NCBI GenBank assembly: GCA_016271365.2
Contig: JADMNL010000023.1
Coordinates: 607,132,001 to 607,196,000 of the forward strand
From: Neoceratodus forsteri
Taxonomy: Eukaryota; Chordata; Ceratodontiformes; Ceratodontidae
Direction of reading: 5' to 3'
Length of the DNA stretch: 64,000 nucleotides
The notes under the pieces were generated by a model, which saw nothing but the letters and a program-made list of their open reading frames with translations, did no database searches and was not told the DNA's origin. This document shows, piece by piece, positions 1 through 10,750 of this stretch; position 1 is the first letter of the stretch, and each line of letters begins with the position of its first letter. Both the position numbers and the translations under genes were made by a program.

Positions 1-1774
1 TCTCCCACTGTATACCCCACTGATGAGTCCAAAGCTTGATTCACAGGGTAGGAATGAGAATCACTTGAGTAGGTGTAACTCCCTCCCCAAATGGTGGGGC
101 TTTCCTGTACTCATCTGTCCTATCAAGGACTGTCTGCTAGTTGTTCTGCTCACTCAAGACTACGGGACTGCAGCCTGTGTGTGGAACGGAGGAGCAAATG
201 CGAGGTGCCACTTGCTTGGCAGTTCACGAACATGCAAGCTGCTGCCTGCTCAGTAGTTCAGCAACGTTGAACTTTTATCAGCTTGAACGTTTCTTCACAG
301 TGTTATGTGGGCATGCCTGACCTATCACTGCCAAGACTATGGCCTGAACTGTGCCAGACCCTCTAGTGTTCTCCAGCCCCAAGGACACCAGTAAACCATC
401 AGGGGACCTGGAGACACACTGGGAGGGAGGAGAGGAAGGAACCATGAGTTTGGCACCATTGCACCCTGTGTGCGGCTTGGTTGCTTGCTGCACTTCAAAG
501 GAAACCATCCTGTCAGGAAGGAGTGACATTAGGGAGCTCTTGAAAGGGTGGATGAGTTCCCTGCATCAACCAAACAACCAGATAGCAAGACACTCTTGTG
601 CCAACATAATGTGGGGGTCAGCTTAAACAGGCAGGGCAGAAGCCCTCAAAAGTGACTTTGTTAGAGTCAATGCCCTGTTCAGCATGGAGGCTGACATCTT
701 GCTGATCCCTGAACTCGCTGCCAGCCAATCAGAGGTCAGGGATCTTGGCATTTAATACCAAGAGGATGATGAGGGAATTACAGTGCTTGCCACTTAGTGC
801 CCTTTCTACTGACCAATAGGGTGTTGCATGAGCATTTTTCATAATAATTTAAGTGACTGACAGTACTGTGTACACATTCAGATGCTGCCTTTGTCCATAG
901 AAAGGCCAAGGGCAGATCCAGAACAAGTCAGTCAGCAGTGAGCTCTGACAGTGTGAGGAGAGCTTGTGCTGCTGACCAGAGTCAATTACGTAAGACTGCC
1001 TGAGGGTTTTAGAGCCATTCTTTAGGAGGTCACTTACAGGTTTCTACAACCCATAAACCAGCAGAGACGGAACTGTTTGTTTGCTGATTGTATAAGAATG
1101 ACTCCTCTCGGTAAAATAGACTGTTTCTTAAAGAAGTCAAAAGCATGCTGCTCCAGTAAGTGTGCCACTAAACTATGTGTGACCAGAGACTGAGCAAGTA
1201 CTGCTGTGTGAAAGTCTGGATCAAGACTGCAAACAGCTAGGAAGAAGGCCAGTTAGTGCTACTGCTAGACACTGACAAATGTACCACAAAAGGGTCCAAG
1301 GCCTGAGGTGTGTGTGTGTGTGGCATATGGCCCTGCTCCTAGACTGGGCAGTCTTGTGAAGGAGAGAGGAGTCAGAGGTCCAAATGACTGCTGAAACAGA
1401 AAGCCTGATCCTCTTGAGACCTGCATAATTGAGCTGACTCCTAACTGCACCACTGATCACCTGATATAAAGCACTAAGTGCACATACTCTAATAGTGGAA
1501 GGCACCATCAACATGGCTCGACTTGAGCAACTTGTATAGGCTGCTGCTCTGTAATGGCTAGAGAATATGCTGCTCTTAGAGACTTTTCAGCTCATAGGTT
1601 TCCCAGCTCATATCCCAAATGCAGTCTAAAAACTGAGACAGAGACTGCCTTGGCATCTATTTCCTCCTTGAGACTCCAATTCAACTAGATTTGGTCTTTC
1701 ATCCAAAATCAAGTCAAAAAGCATCAGGAAGGGTGAACACAGCCAATGAGACATCTGATCAGGTCAGTGGGGCA
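1..1774. other. No recognised feature; intergenic DNA
   Basis: I recognise no gene or mobile element in this stretch. Open frames on both strands are under 100 codons and have no recognisable motif. The only structured sequence is a short GT run near 1311-1322. It could be host intergenic DNA or repeat copies too old to recognise by eye. Confidence 0.4.
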
Positions 1775-3890
1775 AGATATAGAAATGGAATTTGATAGCA
1801 GATAAGGACCACTTGGCCACCCAATCTGCCCTTTTTCCCTACCTACATTGTTACCAAAGACTGTACTTGATCTACCACTCTTCTTCTTCCCCTTCCTTTC
1901 CACTATGATTCCCTTGTGACTATCCCATGCATTCTGAATCCAGACACTGTGTTCACCTCCACCACCTCTGAGGGAAGACTGTTCCAGGAATCCACCGCTC
2001 TTTCTGTGAAGAAGTATACCCTAACATCTCCTGAATCTACCCCTCCAGCTTCATAGCATGTCTTCTTGTTCTTGAGCTCCTTTTCTTCTGAAAATACTTC
2101 TCTTGTACCTTATTTACCTCTGTTAGGTATTTAAAGGTCTATCATATCTCCTCTCTCTCTCTCTCTCCTGTCTCCAGGGTGTACATATTGAGGTCCTTAG
2201 TCTTTTCTCGTAGGGCTTTTGATGCAGACCCCGCAGCATTTCAGTTGCCCTCTACTGGACAGCCTCCACTCTGTCTATGTCCTTCTGGAGATGTGGTCTC
2301 CAGAAAAGCACACAGTACTCTAGGTGGGGTCTTACCAGAGATCTCACAGAGGTACCACCACCTCCCTCTTTCTGCTGTTGTTACCCTCCCAATGAATGCC
2401 AGCATCCCACTAGCTCTCCCAACTGTCTTGTCCCACTGCCTAGCCGCCTTTAGGTCATCTGATATGATTACCCCAGGCCGCTGTCCTGGTTGGTGGTTGT
2501 CAGTATCACTCTACACATTTTGTATTTCTGCCCATGGATTTCTGTGTCCTAAGTGCAATGTTTTGCACTTTTCACATTGAAATCCAGCTGCCATGCCCTT
2601 GATCACTCTTCTAGTTTTCTCAGGTCTCTGCTCATCTTTTCACTCCCCTAAGAGTATCAACACTCTTCAGATTTTGGTGTCATCTGTAAATACACAGACC
2701 TTCCCTTCAGTGCCTCTGCAATGTCACTTATAAAGGCATTAAAAAGAACTGGTCCATCACTGATCCCCTGAGGCACCCCACTGGTTACTCTTCCTTCCTC
2801 AGAGGAACTCCATTTACCATCACCCTCTGTTGCCTATCCCTAACCAATTTCTTACCTAGTTTACCACCTTTGGACCCACTCCTAAACTACCCTGCTTACT
2901 TACTAGTTGCCTATGTGGAATGATGTTGAAAGCCTTGCTGAAATCTAAATGGGCCACATCCACCACTCCACATTCATCTAACTCTTTGACACCCAGTCGA
3001 GAAATCTATCAGATTCTTTTGACATGACATTCATAGAAACATAGAAACATAGAAGTTGACGGCAGATAAGGACATGAAGGCCCATCCAGTCTGCCCATTT
3101 TTTCTACCTTATAAATGTGCCATCGGCCTTTGCTATGTCAGTGACCTATTCATTCATAGTCATTTGTATTGCTCCCTTATGCCTATCCTATGCCTGTTTG
3201 AAGCCCTGCACCGTATTCATAGCCACTACTTTGTGGTAAGCCATTCCATGCATCTACCACCCTTTCTGTGAAAAGAATTTCTACATTCCCCTTAATCGGC
3301 CTCCCTCTAATCTCATGCTGTGTCCTCTTGTCCTGCTATTTTTCTTATATTTAAACATGTTAGACTCTTTCACCTTGTTTATGCCCTTAAGGTGTTTAAA
3401 TGTCTCGATCATATCACCCTCTCCTCCTTTGCTCAAGGGTATACATATTGAGCTCCGTTAATCTGTCCTCATATGTCTTCTGATGCAGTCCCCTGCACCA
3501 TTTTGGTTGCCCTTCTCTGGACTGCCTCAATTTGGTTAATGTCCTTGTGAAGGTGTGGCCTCAATACCGCAGTGCACTCCAGATGGGGCCTAACCAATGT
3601 CTTGTACAGAGGGATTATTACTCCCTCTTACGACTTGTGATACCCCTACTAATACACCCTAACACCCCTAGCCTTACCTACTGCTTTAGAGGTCTGCTTG
3701 ATGATTTCAGGTCATCAGTGATGATGATGCCCAAGTCTCTTTCTTCCTTTGTGACTGCTAGCAACTCCCCATTCCCATTCCCTCCCCAACCATGAAACCA
3801 TGTTACCTCAGGTCTTGTAACCCACTGGATTCAGGATATTCTACAATCCTTACCTTCAGCAGTGATTCCATTAACTTTCCCACCACCAAT
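1775..3890 (-). mobile_element. CR1-type LINE fragment (interrupted), minus strand
   Basis: Read on the minus strand this is the 3' part of a CR1 LINE: 3'UTR plus the C-terminal half of the reverse transcriptase. The plus strand shows the typical antisense text of CR1 copies. A 'gcagataaggaccac' 3' end lies near 1795, and 'gtactctaggtggggtct' lies near 2318. A 'gtcatctgtaaa' block at 2679-2690 reads F-T-D-D on the minus strand, a decayed F/YADD catalytic box. The copy is interrupted at about 3028-3812 by a second CR1 and resumes at about 3813-3890, where its sequence matches the equivalent part of the CR1 copy near 43665-43730. It is 5'-truncated and full of stops. A (CT)n run lies at about 2149-2168. 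Confidence 0.85.
3028..3812 (-). mobile_element. CR1-type LINE 3' fragment nested in another CR1
   Basis: A short 5'-truncated CR1 on the minus strand. Its 3' end is marked on the plus strand by the repeated 'catagaaacatagaaa' block at about 3030-3053, the antisense of the ttctatg-type CR1 terminal repeat, followed by 'ggcagataaggac'. It covers the 3'UTR and the end of the RT reading frame. The flanking CR1 continues on both sides at homologous positions, so this copy inserted into the older one. The exact 5' junction is uncertain by about 20 bp. Confidence 0.8.
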
Positions 3891-5095
3891 GTTATCCATT
3901 CATTTTAAAATTCTGCCCAAAGACATATGGATTCTTCAGCGTGCCAGGCAGAGAAAAGCTTTTCGTGCAGCAGCTTGTCTCCCTCTTTATTACAATTTTC
4001 TCTGCCCAGACAAGGTAGATGGAAAGATTTACAATCATATCCAAATTTAAGGAAGCAGGTGTACCTGTCACTGCTTGTGCCTGCTAAACTTAAAATAATT
4101 TTCAGGGCAAAGAAATTTTATGAGGACCCCAACTAAGCCAGAGATTTTTCAAAGCAATGTGCAACTCCCTACTAAACTAGGATCAGACTTCAAGGAGGAA
4201 CAAAGCTGGTATAATCCTTCACTCGCTCAGGTCTCCTCCTTAGCTAAAACTGTTTACCACAAGGATAGCTTGATTTGCCCTTAGCGCTAATGCTAGAATC
4301 ACCATTGCACTCTCCTTGGCTAACTGGTCTGGCCTTCTTTTGAAGCCAGGCTGCAATTCCCCACCCTATGCCTGACTTTCAAATTTGTACATACTACACT
4401 CCTCCTTGCCTCCGCCCATCATTCAACATAAACCCATAACTAGGCCTTTCGGTCTACTGGTTTACCTTTGCTCTCTATCCTAAACTCCATCTAGCAGTGG
4501 GTTGGCATGCCTTCACCTTCTCAGGTCCTTTCTTTAACTCTCCTCCACTGTCATGACCCATACCTCTATTCTCCTGTTCAAGTGTTCTCTCATATCTCAC
4601 CTTGTCTCCACTCAGCTGTGTACTTGTTTCTGTTGACCACCCCTTATCTCTCATCACTCTCCCTCCCTGCCCTCTTTCTGGGTTCCTTTCTGAGCCTGCT
4701 TATCCTCCCTTTATTTTCTAAACTGTGCTCTAGAGGCGAGGTAGTGCTTTGATTGTCTGGTTGGTCTCAGTTGTAAATATTTTCACTGTGCCTGTATACT
4801 CTGTATTCAGTTATACCTAGTCGTACATATGCTTTGCTTAGATATCGCTCTCTGACTTTTATCCCTATACCAGTTTTGATGATGTAACTTAATTTACTGC
4901 CTGTGTGGCATTTTGCTTTGCTTATTATGCATGTTTTTGTAAAAGTGACTCATGCATAATTACCATGTGCTATTATTTATTGTATCACTGTTCCTCCTTT
5001 GTAACCTTTTTCCCCAGGTCGCCACTGAAAAGGGACATCCCATCTCAGTGGGCCTACCCGGTTACCAAACTTCCAATAAATAAAAAATAAAGGAC
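3891..5095 (+). mobile_element. L2-like LINE 3' region, plus strand
   Basis: The last 60 bases (about 5030-5092) match the 3' ends of the L2-like copies at 27.6 kb and 47.1 kb: a 'CACTGAAAAGGGACAT' block, then 'CCTACCCGGTTA' and an A-rich 'aataaataaaaaataaa' tail. The body upstream is pyrimidine-rich and too decayed for me to place protein motifs. The 3' assignment is good; the 5' boundary is set only by the end of the neighbouring CR1 and may be wrong. Confidence 0.55.
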
Positions 5096-6076
5096 TATAA
5101 CTAACTATCACCCAATGATTTCTGGACAATCTGTTTGATCTTTAATTGCATCTTAGCTTCCCACTTTTTCTTATGCCTTATTTTTTCTATCTTGTTGAGC
5201 CCTTGTCCATGGTAAATCTAAAAGACTGTATTTCTTTTCATATTGCTGGTTTCTAGCTATGGATTGGTCTACAGAAAGGCTGAGATGTATCTTAAGTATT
5301 CTATTCAATTTGATGATTAAGCATTGAGCTCCTCATCTGTTTATATTAATATGGATTAAATTACTTAGGAGCTCTAGTATAAAGCTTAAATATGTATTTA
5401 TTAATCCCTAAAAGTATTAGTTTTGTATTCTATTTAGTTAATGAAGTTACTCAACACTGATTATAACAGACTATCTTTTAGATGTATTATCTGTAGTATT
5501 CTTGTTTAATCTTTGTGATTAAACAAGACTATTACAGTTGAGGTTTGCCGTTTTAAATTTGCATAGCCTTTGGAGTTTGCCATTTTAGAATTGTATGGCC
5601 TTTGAGTTTGGGTTAAACAAAAGTGTATATTCTGTTTAAAGAGCATTTTTCTATTTTAATAAAAGTTCAGAAACACTAGGTTTACACCAATTTTTTAACT
5701 TTATTGTTTTCTAGTTATTTGTTATTTTATTTTTTTTTACTTTCCCTGCTGTTGGTTCTACTAAATATTATAGATAATGCATCAATTATTCCATTGAGTC
5801 TTTCAATAACTGACTCTCCCTGCTAACCACACACTGCTATTTGTGACACCACAGTCTGTTGTCATGGTGGGCACTATGATGTCATATACAAATGAACTGT
5901 AAGGTTAATAGGAGAGGTGCAAACCCCACCCCATCATTTTGCAAATGACAGGTGGTATGCTGTTTAAATCTGACAGCAGTACGGTGGGGACTGGGTTTGG
6001 GGAGGAATAGGTCACGTGGCACAAAGACTAGGTTTGGCTACTCTGCACAGGGGCACCCAAGTAACTCCGAACACAG
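5096..6076. other. AT-rich DNA, nothing recognised
   Basis: AT-rich intergenic sequence with long T-rich stretches, for example around 5724-5746. No open frame of significant length and no recognisable repeat terminus or tRNA-like box was found. Confidence 0.4.
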
Positions 6077-6083
6077 GAAGCAA

Positions 6084-7444
6084 TAACTGTAATGTCCAAT
6101 ACCAGGAATGGAATTCTAAAGTGTGGCTTTTATTCACATCCAAACAGAATAAACAAAGCATAGATGGACCACCATGGGCTACATTCCTGGTAATGCAGAT
6201 TAAAGAATCAAGAACACTTCTTCAACACTTTTAGCCCTCAGGCTCTGAACCCACCTGGCACACAGCCCGGACTTGCATGCTGCTTTGGGTACACAGCCCG
6301 AACTTATACACTGTTCTGGGTTTTCCTGGCTCGGCTCCCTTGCCGCCGCCGGACACCTTCCATATGTCATGGAAACATTTGCTGGCGGCTCCCTAACCAC
6401 CTAAGAGCACCTCAGCTCTATCAGGAAACTCCTTTAATCCCACATCTGGGTACTTTCCTCAGGCACTGGCCAAGTACCTGAGAGAAAGTAAAGGTGCCAC
6501 AGAGCAAATCCGTAGAGGTGAATTTGGTTGCTACTGATGGGGGTCCCACCTCTCTTCCACAATTCATACCCATCCATTTCTCTGGACATTAAACATCTCA
6601 TTCTGTAAAGCTTGGCAATGTAGATTAAGGCTAAATGTATGACACATTTCCTCTACTTGTCTTGCTTTCCCATTGTGCTGGACTTGAACATACTTTTACT
6701 TGGCTTAGCCCATTGCTCTAGGTCCCCACTGATTAAGCAGTCCAATCCACACTTTACTTCACTCTTGTGCTGGACTTGAACCTACTTGAGTTAACCGCAA
6801 CGCCTATTGCACTAGACCTCCTACAGATTAAGTAGTCCAATCCCCATGTTTCAACAGTTCAGGTGAAAAACTTAGGCCCTATGTCAGAGCAAACTCACCC
6901 TTGGTTGCAGGTGCCCCGCAGGTGATTCCTCACAGGAATTTCTCTCCCACAGCTTCTGTGCCGCAGCACAACTTGAAATAGGCAGCTTTTCCTTTAGCCG
7001 GAACCAGGAGAGTTGCCCTGGAAGACAGGCAAACCTTCCTCTGGGAGGGGCACTTGGACCAGTGACAGCGGTATCCACCACTTCAGCAATAAGTTTCTGT
7101 GTCCTCTTATGGTGAAACACACACCTTCTTAACAGTAGCTCTAAAACAGAGCTTAAAGCACTGAAAGCCTGCACACAGACTGCTGTGCTGCTGACTCTCT
7201 CAAAGACTACACACAGACTCTGTTCAAATCCCCAACATTCTATCCTAACTTCCAACTTCAGCACTCCAGTGTGGCTCATGCAGCTGTGAGAGTTCTATGG
7301 TGATGTCATCCCTCAGTCTCAGCTGAGACTGAGAACAGAGGAGACAGTGTGAAATCCATTTAACTGGAGTTTCACAAGCTGCCTTCCTGCCTGCCTACCA
7401 CTAGGTCTTATGGGATTCTAGTAACCCGGGAACAGGGGGTTACA
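6084..7444 (-). mobile_element. Unclassified element flanked by GAAGCAA, possible LTR
   Basis: A 1.36 kb block richer in GC than its AT-rich left neighbour. The 7-mer GAAGCAA occurs just outside each end, at 6077-6083 and 7445-7451, as a target-site duplication would. Read on the minus strand the block begins TGTAACCCCC and ends close to ...CATTACA, with an AATAAA-containing stretch near its end (antisense 'tttattc' at about 6128-6134). This resembles a solo LTR, but a 7-bp duplication and four extra bases at one end do not fit well. The block contains the two tRNA-like units annotated separately. No protein is evident. Confidence 0.3.
6665..6850 (-). repeat. Two tandem tRNA-like units (decayed, box B retained)
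   Basis: Two related units about 92 bp apart each carry, on the minus strand, a box-B-like RNA polymerase III sequence: GGTTCAAGTCC at 6772-6782 and TGTTCAAGTCC at 6680-6690. Each has a weaker box-A-like stretch upstream and the shared block 'gattaagYagtccaatcc' (6731 and 6826) on the plus strand. They look like a dimer of a tRNA-derived sequence rather than a functional tRNA gene, because I cannot fold a convincing cloverleaf. They may be an internal SINE or a feature of the host element. Confidence 0.4.
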
Positions 7445-7873
7445 GAAGCAAATGTTTTAAATGTTTTCTATACAGATTTTTGATGACTACCAAGATGGAC
7501 TGTACATCTTGAAAAGAAGATTGAAAATTAAACAAATGTATCCTCCAGTAAACTGGAAGAGCTGAAGGATCTTATTTATGAAAGCGCATGCTGAAGTGTA
7601 GAGCTACTCTTTAAGTATACCACTGCTGGCCAACCAGCTGCAACTTCATCAGGCCTGCACTGTTTCTTCTGTTAGGTATCCAGTGAAGCACAGGGAGCTC
7701 TCTATAAGGTTAAAAGGAGTTCTAAGCTGGTACCAGTGGAAAGTGGTATTGCCCCCAGTGCAGGTGGGCTAGTAATAAGAGGTTACAGTATTTACATAGT
7801 CAATGTATTGCATTGCCTGGTGGGGATGGGCACTACTGTTGATTGGAGTGTGTTTAATAGGCCAAATAGACAC
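7445..7873. other. No recognised feature
   Basis: Flanking DNA between two elements. A CTGATGA heptamer is present on the minus strand near 7647, but without the other conserved hammerhead positions. Nothing else was identified. Confidence 0.35.
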
Positions 7874-8223
7874 CTAGGCCGTGATATTCAGACTGCGCCA
7901 GGCTGGGCGCAAGCCTGGGTGCAGCACAGCTGGGATGTGCCAGGGCATGATCTGGGCACATCTAAATGGTGTTGCACTGGGCGCGGATGCACTAGGAACA
8001 GGAACTGCAATATTCATTGGTGGGTATGCAAATGGGGCCATTACACATGCAAGGCACAAATGGGGCCATTTGCATGACATTATGGCCCCACTTGCATGCA
8101 GGTGCGCCTAACTCAGTGACTTGTGCCTGGCGCCTGCAGGGTGGAGCCGCCGGGGACCGATGCCCTGCTCAGTGGCAAAGCACCCAATGCCTCGATTGTG
8201 GCCTTTGTTTAATTGTAACAGCC

Positions 8224-8535
8224 CTGGTGGTCCAGTGGACCTGCACCCCAGCCCGATCATGGGCTTACTAAACATAGATCTAACCCTGGTGGTCCAGTGG
8301 ACCCTACCCCTCACCCAATGTGGGCGCACTGATAGGAATATATTCCTGGTGGTCCAATGGACCACCCCATGCCCAATCATGGGCTATGTAAATATAAAGT
8401 TATCCTGGTGGTTCAGTGGACTGAATCCAGTTCGATCACAGGCTTTGTATTAAAAGATTAATCCCTGGTGGTCGATTGGACCCACTCCAAGCCCGATCAT
8501 GGGCTTTGTAAAGGAAAACCCTGGTGGTCCAGCAG
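8224..8535 (+). repeat. Tandem ~60-bp units with GATC-centred palindromes, left arm
   Basis: Six copies of a block starting CTGGTGGTCCAGTGG begin at about 8224, 8286, 8346, 8405, 8465 and 8521, a spacing of 56-62 bp. Most units also contain a self-complementary 14-mer like GCCCGATCATGGGC. Differences between units show it is not a recent expansion. The same unit occurs inverted in the right arm of the transposon. Confidence 0.8.
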
Positions 8536-8923
8536 TACTCCCCTCCCCACCCACCCACTCAAACCTGCCACCCGCTCCCCGGTCAGTGGTGGGTGGCAGC
8601 TCCACCTGCAAGCCGCCCTGCAGCCACCGATTGACAGTGTGACTACGGTTGTACACCCATTGATCCACAGCATGGGCCAATGGGCATGCAGATCATAGAG
8701 TACTACACAAGTCCCGATATGTGAATGGATCCATTCACATATCAGGACTGTGTAGTACTGCTATGGTTCAGATGCCCATTGGCCCACGGTGTGACCAATG
8801 GGTGTACAGCCATACTGTACACTCAGTTGGCAGGCAGCCAGGTGGCTTGCAGGTGGGAGCTGCCGCCACCGCTGACTGGGTGGGGAGGTGGCAGGTCTGA
8901 GTGGGTGGGTGAGGGGTACTGCT

Positions 8924-9085
8924 GACCACCAGGGTTTGTCCTTACAAAGCCTGCGATTGGCTTGGGACCAGGTCCACTGGACCACCAGGGATTAATCTTT
9001 ATCTACAAAGCCCGCGATCGGGCTGGATTTGGTCATCTGACCACCAGGACTGGAACTATATAAGAAAGCCCATGATCGGGCGGTG
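8924..9085 (-). repeat. Inverted counterpart of the ~60-bp unit array, right arm
   Basis: Three copies of the same unit in opposite orientation, marked by the antisense block ACCACCAGG at about 8925, 8981 and 9040. They are separated by palindromic 14-mers such as GCCCGCGATCGGGC (9010-9023) and GCCCATGATCGGGC (9069-9082). The right arm has three units against six in the left, so unit number changed after the palindrome formed or was never equal. Confidence 0.75.
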
Positions 9086-9460
9086 GGGGCGACACCTGGC
9101 CTGTGGCTTGAGAGGGTCGGGTGGCCACCCACAGCAGGCGGCTACCATGTTGCACCCAGCAATTCAGCGGCTGGCCTGAGGGGTGTTCCCCAACTTGTTC
9201 CTCTTTTTAGGGCACATCTTTGCACCCCCGCGACGCAAGGCGGGTTTGTGCCTCAGATATGTGCCGCACATCCTGGTTGAATGTGCCGCATGCATGGGCA
9301 CGCCCACCCCCGCACTTGCGCCCACATACACATTGGTGCGCCTGCACATCAGGATTTGTGTGGTGCACTTTTCTTTTGAATATCGCCTCAGGGTGCATCA
9401 GTGGAATGCGCATGGTGCAACACTGTTGCATCATGCAACCCTTTGAATATCCTGGCCCTA

Positions 9461-9860
9461 ACATCAGCCCTGAGCTCAGAGTCCATGGGTTTTGTTAAAA
9501 AAAAGTTGCGTCACATCCTCTATCTCTTGTGAATTATCCTCAATGAATATTTTATTGGTATTTTACGTTTTGTGTTATTAGCATATTATTACTAGTAGTA
9601 AGTCATAAATTGCACTTTATGTTGACTTTAAGTTTGGATTGGGATTTTTCAGATGTCGGACGAGGCTGTGGGGATTTGGGGAGGCATTGTATCCCAGGAG
9701 GTGGTAGCACTTTGACAGCAAGTATACTTAAACTTAACTCTGACTGCAGGTACCACACAAACTTAAAATATCAGGATACAAACTTCCCATTCAGAGAAAA
9801 TAAGAACCCAGGCCCCTCAGCCTTGTTTGAGCCACAAGTCAGGGCAGGGGTAGTTTTTGT
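9461..9860. other. No recognised feature
   Basis: Short AT-rich flank with no recognisable repeat or gene. The open frame here (about 126 codons, plus strand) shows no motif and no coding signature. Confidence 0.35.
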
Positions 9861-10750
9861 TTGTTTATTTAATTTACTTATTTTATTTCAAAAGTTTTAC
9901 AGGAAAGTCATCATTTCCATGCGTGTCCTGAGGGGAAGGGGAAGAGAGAGAAGAAAAGAACAAAGTACAATGTTTAAAATTGTGCAATAATAGGAAAGAA
10001 TAAATCAAAATATATAGTTTCAAGCACACTTAAAGAATAATTTGCCAAACAGCAAATTACCATGCAGTAAGTTGTGGAATGGGCAAAATAACATTAAACA
10101 GTAAGCAGTACAAGAGAACAAGGAACATGGAGAAATGAGTGATACTAGGATAGCAGGGCAGTGCTGGTGTCAGTGCTGGCTGGAAGGCAGGTAAAGAAGG
10201 CGTCACCCCAAATATTGGAAGCAACTGCAGAAGTGAAGAGACCTCATGGAGGAAAGATTTTAGACCTGGAAAGGAAGGACCAGAGCGAATGGAAGGGGAA
10301 GAGAGACCCATAGTTTCGGAAACAGAACAAGAAGGCTGCTGGTCCAGCAGTAGATTTCACTTGATGGAGAGCAAGAGCAAACACTGTGATGGGAGTAAGA
10401 GGAAGAAGCGGAGCGAGAAGAGAGAAGAGAGCTATGAGGAGAGTCAAACCAATATTTGGAGATAAAGGAAGCACAGTGGGTAAGGCACCTGACATCAAGA
10501 GAGAGGAGGGAGCAGGAAGAGTACAGAGTACAGTGGCGTGTACACAGGGGTTTGTCAAGTGCAAAAGATAGGAGGAGTGAAAAGAGGGTTCAATCCTCCT
10601 ACAGTGGAGTTTGGAGCAACACTATAAACAATTCCTCCATAGTCAAAATGGGGAGAATCATCTCAATAAGGATTTCTGTGTGCAAGAAGCAGTATGCTTC
10701 TTTATTTCTGTACAGTGCTGCAAGCTTGTGTGAAACTTGTTGTGAATAGC
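9861..10750 (-). mobile_element. Possible LINE-derived fragment, minus strand
   Basis: The left edge is a T-rich stretch ('tttatttaatttacttatttt', about 9866-9886) like the antisense of a LINE A-rich tail. The following kilobase is purine-rich on the plus strand, like the 3'UTR regions of the minus-strand L2-like copies at 38 kb and 48 kb. I could not identify RT motifs, and the frames on the minus strand have no recognisable domain. Tentative. Confidence 0.25.

Larger units (their letters stand above)
7877..9457. mobile_element. Palindromic non-autonomous DNA transposon (Harbinger-like)
   Basis: The block is bounded by imperfect terminal inverted repeats. The left end reads GGCCGTGATATTCA (7877-7890), and the right end read inward on the other strand is GGCCAGGATATTCA (9457-9444). 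Both are flanked by the trinucleotide CTA (7874-7876 and 9458-9460), consistent with a 3-bp target duplication of the PIF/Harbinger kind. No transposase frame is visible, so it must have been mobilised in trans. The interior is a large imperfect palindrome centred at about 8729/8730 on GGATCC, with arms of several hundred bases. The arms carry tandem subunits (annotated separately). Superfamily assignment is inference from TIR and TSD only. Confidence 0.65.

Noticed and set aside
2179..2580. 133-codon plus-strand frame
   Set aside because: Antisense of a CR1 3'UTR/RT region; the same text recurs near 43 kb.
6655..6860. Functional tRNA genes
   Set aside because: Box B matches are good, but a complete cloverleaf with acceptor stem could not be recognised, and two decayed tandem copies suggest a repeat.
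7640..7660. Second hammerhead-like CTGATGA (minus strand)
   Set aside because: Only the heptamer is present; no downstream GAAA-type box or stem was seen, so it is probably chance.
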